From positions 2,431,501 to 2,495,500 of the forward strand of contig NC_134660.1 of assembly GCF_030463565.1 (NCBI RefSeq): a DNA stretch of 64,000 nucleotides. Reading direction: 5' to 3'. Below, piece after piece: positions 62,423-64,000 of this stretch (within the stretch, counting starts at the first letter, position 1; each line of letters begins with the position of its first letter). Made by a program: the position numbers and the translations under genes. A model generated the notes under the pieces. The model was not told the DNA's origin, searched no databases, and saw only the letters and a list, made by a program, of their open reading frames with translations. This DNA is from Pelecanus crispus. Lineage: Eukaryota; Chordata; Aves; Pelecaniformes; Pelecanidae.

Positions 62423-64000
62423 GAAATGCTAGCCCTTGTTCTTGTGGGGGACTTCAACTTGCCGGACATCTGCTGGAAATACCACACAGCAGAGAGGCAG
62501 CAGTCTTGGAAGTTCCTAGAGTATGTGGGGGATAACTTTCTAATGCAGCTGGTAAGCGAGCCTACCAGGGGAGGTGCCCCGCTTGACCTGCTGTTTACCA
62601 ACAGAGAAGGGCTTGTGGGAAATGTCGAGGTCGGAGGCCGTCTCGGGCTTAGCGACCACGACATGATAAAGTTCTCAATTTTGGGTGATGCTAAGCGGAG
62701 GGGCAGCAAAACTATTACCATGGACTTCCGGAGGGCAGACTTTGGCCTCTTCAGGACCCTGGTTGGGAAAGTCCCTTGGGAGGCGGTCCTGAAGGGCAAA
62801 GGGGTCCAGGAAGGCTGGGCCCTCTTCAAGAAGGAAGTCTTAAGGGCGCAGGAGCGGGCTGTCCCCGTGTGTCGGAAGACCAACCGGCGGGGAAATCGAC
62901 CGGCCTGGCTGAATAGGGAGCTTTTGCGGGGACTCAGGGAAAAAAAGAGAGTCTTACCGCCTTTGGAAGAAGGGGCGGGCAACTCAGGAGGTGTACAGGG
63001 ATCTTGTTAGGTCCTGCAGGGAGGAAATTAGAAAAGCAAAAGCCCAGCTAGAACTCAATCTGGCCAGTGCTGTAAAAGACAATAAAAAATGCTTTTATAA
63101 GTACATCAGCAATAAAAGGAGAGCCAAGGAGGATCTCCATTCTTTGCTGGATGTGGGGGGGAACATTGTCACCGAGGACAAGGAAAAGGCTGAAGTACTT
63201 AACGCCTTCTTTGCCTCTGCGTTTAACAGCCAGACCGGTCATCCCCAGGGTACTCAGGCCCCTGAGCTAGAGGATAGGGATGGGGACCAGAATGGAGCCC
63301 ACATAGTCCAGGAGGAAGCAGTTAATGACCTGCTACGCCACCTGGACGCTCACAAGTCTATGGGGCCGGATGGGATCCACCCGAGAGTACTGAGGGAGCT
63401 GGCGGAGGAGCTTGCCAAGCCACTCTCCATCATCTATCAGCAGTCCTGGTTAACAGGGGAGGTCCCTGATGACTGGAGGCTTGCCAATGTGACGCCCATC
63501 TACAAGAAGGGCCGGAAGGAGGACCCGGGGAACTACAGGCCTGTCAGCCTGACCTCGGTGCCGGGGAAGATTATGGAGAGGTTCATCTTGAGCGAACTCC
63601 ACAGGCAAGTACAGGTCAACCAGGGGATCAGACCCAGCCAGCATGGGTTCACAAAAGGCAGGTCCTGCTTGACCAACCTGATCTCCTTCTATGACCTGGT
63701 GACCCGCCTGGTAGATGATGGAAAGGCTGTGGATGTCATCTACCTGGACTTTAGCAAAGCTTTTGACACAGTCTCGCATAATATCCTCCTCGGGAAGCTG
63801 GCAGCTCACGGCTTGGACAGGCATATTCTTCGCTGGGTAAAGAACTGGTTGGGTGGCTGAGCCCAGAGAGTTGTGGTAAATGGTGTTAAGTCCAGTTGGC
63901 AGCCGGTCACGAGCGGTGTTCCCCAGGGCTCTGTTTTAGGGCCAGTCTTGCTCAATATCTTTATCAATGATCTGGATGAGGGGATCAAGTGTGCCCTCAG
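62423..64000 (+). mobile_element. CR1 LINE, 5'-truncated, runs off window
   Basis: Begins directly after the duplicated sequence TTCATTATAAAT with CR1 ORF2 sequence and continues to the window end without reaching a 3' end. The empty counterpart is at 54932/54933 in copy 1. The 5' truncation is usual for LINE insertion. The element is fairly well preserved, with one frameshift and one visible stop, so it is younger than the CR1 ends elsewhere in the window. Confidence 0.93.
62426..64000 (+). pseudogene. CR1 ORF2 (endonuclease-reverse transcriptase), broken
   Basis: First part (62426-about 62954) carries the end of the AP-endonuclease domain: VGDFNLPDICW with the GDFN motif, and LSDHD with the catalytic SDH. 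A one-base insertion near 62954 shifts the frame. The reverse-transcriptase part then reads from about 62991: TPIYKKGRKEDPGNYRPVSL, HGFTKGRSC, motif A YLDFSKAFDTV. After an in-frame TGA at 63858-63860 it continues with motif [12 protein letters not shown] near 63910-63942. The YADD/FADD motif C lies beyond the window. The stop fits a CGA-to-TGA change at a CpG site. Not active as it stands. Confidence 0.93.

Noticed and set aside
1-64000. Bacterial-type systems, CRISPR arrays, tRNA or rRNA genes
   Set aside because: No direct-repeat/spacer arrays, cloverleaf genes or operons seen; introns, CpG islands and CR1 elements show a vertebrate nuclear genome.

Overview
This is a vertebrate nuclear window, almost certainly from a bird. 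The grounds are CR1 LINE sequence (an internal ORF2 fragment and several 3' ends), solo LTRs, GC-rich CpG-island promoters, short introns, and genes whose order matches the IKZF3-ZPBP2-ORMDL3-GSDMA locus (human 17q12-q21). The species cannot be named from the sequence alone. All genes are split, so coordinates are coding spans; exon boundaries, checked for phase and GT/AG sites, are given in the evidence.

Layout. 1-11327 (minus): 5' part of IKZF3 (Aiolos), with three coding exons; the zinc-finger exons lie to the left of the window. A solo LTR (11677-12208) sits in the edge of its CpG-island promoter. 17046-23061 (plus): complete 8-exon ZPBP2, a sperm acrosomal protein. 23066-30340: intergenic, with a 17-copy 38-bp minisatellite. 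32387-33169 (minus): LRRC3C-type leucine-rich-repeat membrane protein, with a probable 5' exon in a CpG island near 35.2 kb. 39.0-46.2 kb (plus): ORMDL3, with its noncoding first exon in a CpG island and three coding exons. 49857-64000 (plus): a tandem duplication. Copy 1 holds a complete 9-coding-exon gasdermin A gene (GSDMA, 447 aa). Copy 2 shows only the first four coding exons (pore-forming N domain) before a 5'-truncated CR1 LINE runs to the window end.

Most notable: (i) two GSDMA copies whose introns are almost identical but whose exons 1-3 differ strongly, mostly by amino-acid changes; (ii) a solo LTR in copy 1 whose 5-bp target duplication is exactly the GTAAG of a splice donor; (iii) an FVSD tetrapeptide at the domain linker, which looks like an inflammatory-caspase site; (iv) a gene order from which the mammalian GSDMB-ORMDL3-LRRC3C-GSDMA order can be derived by one inversion of a tandem-GSDMA arrangement.

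The genes are neighbours by conserved synteny rather than members of one pathway: lymphocyte transcription (IKZF3), fertilisation (ZPBP2), sphingolipid control (ORMDL3) and pyroptotic pore formation (GSDMA).
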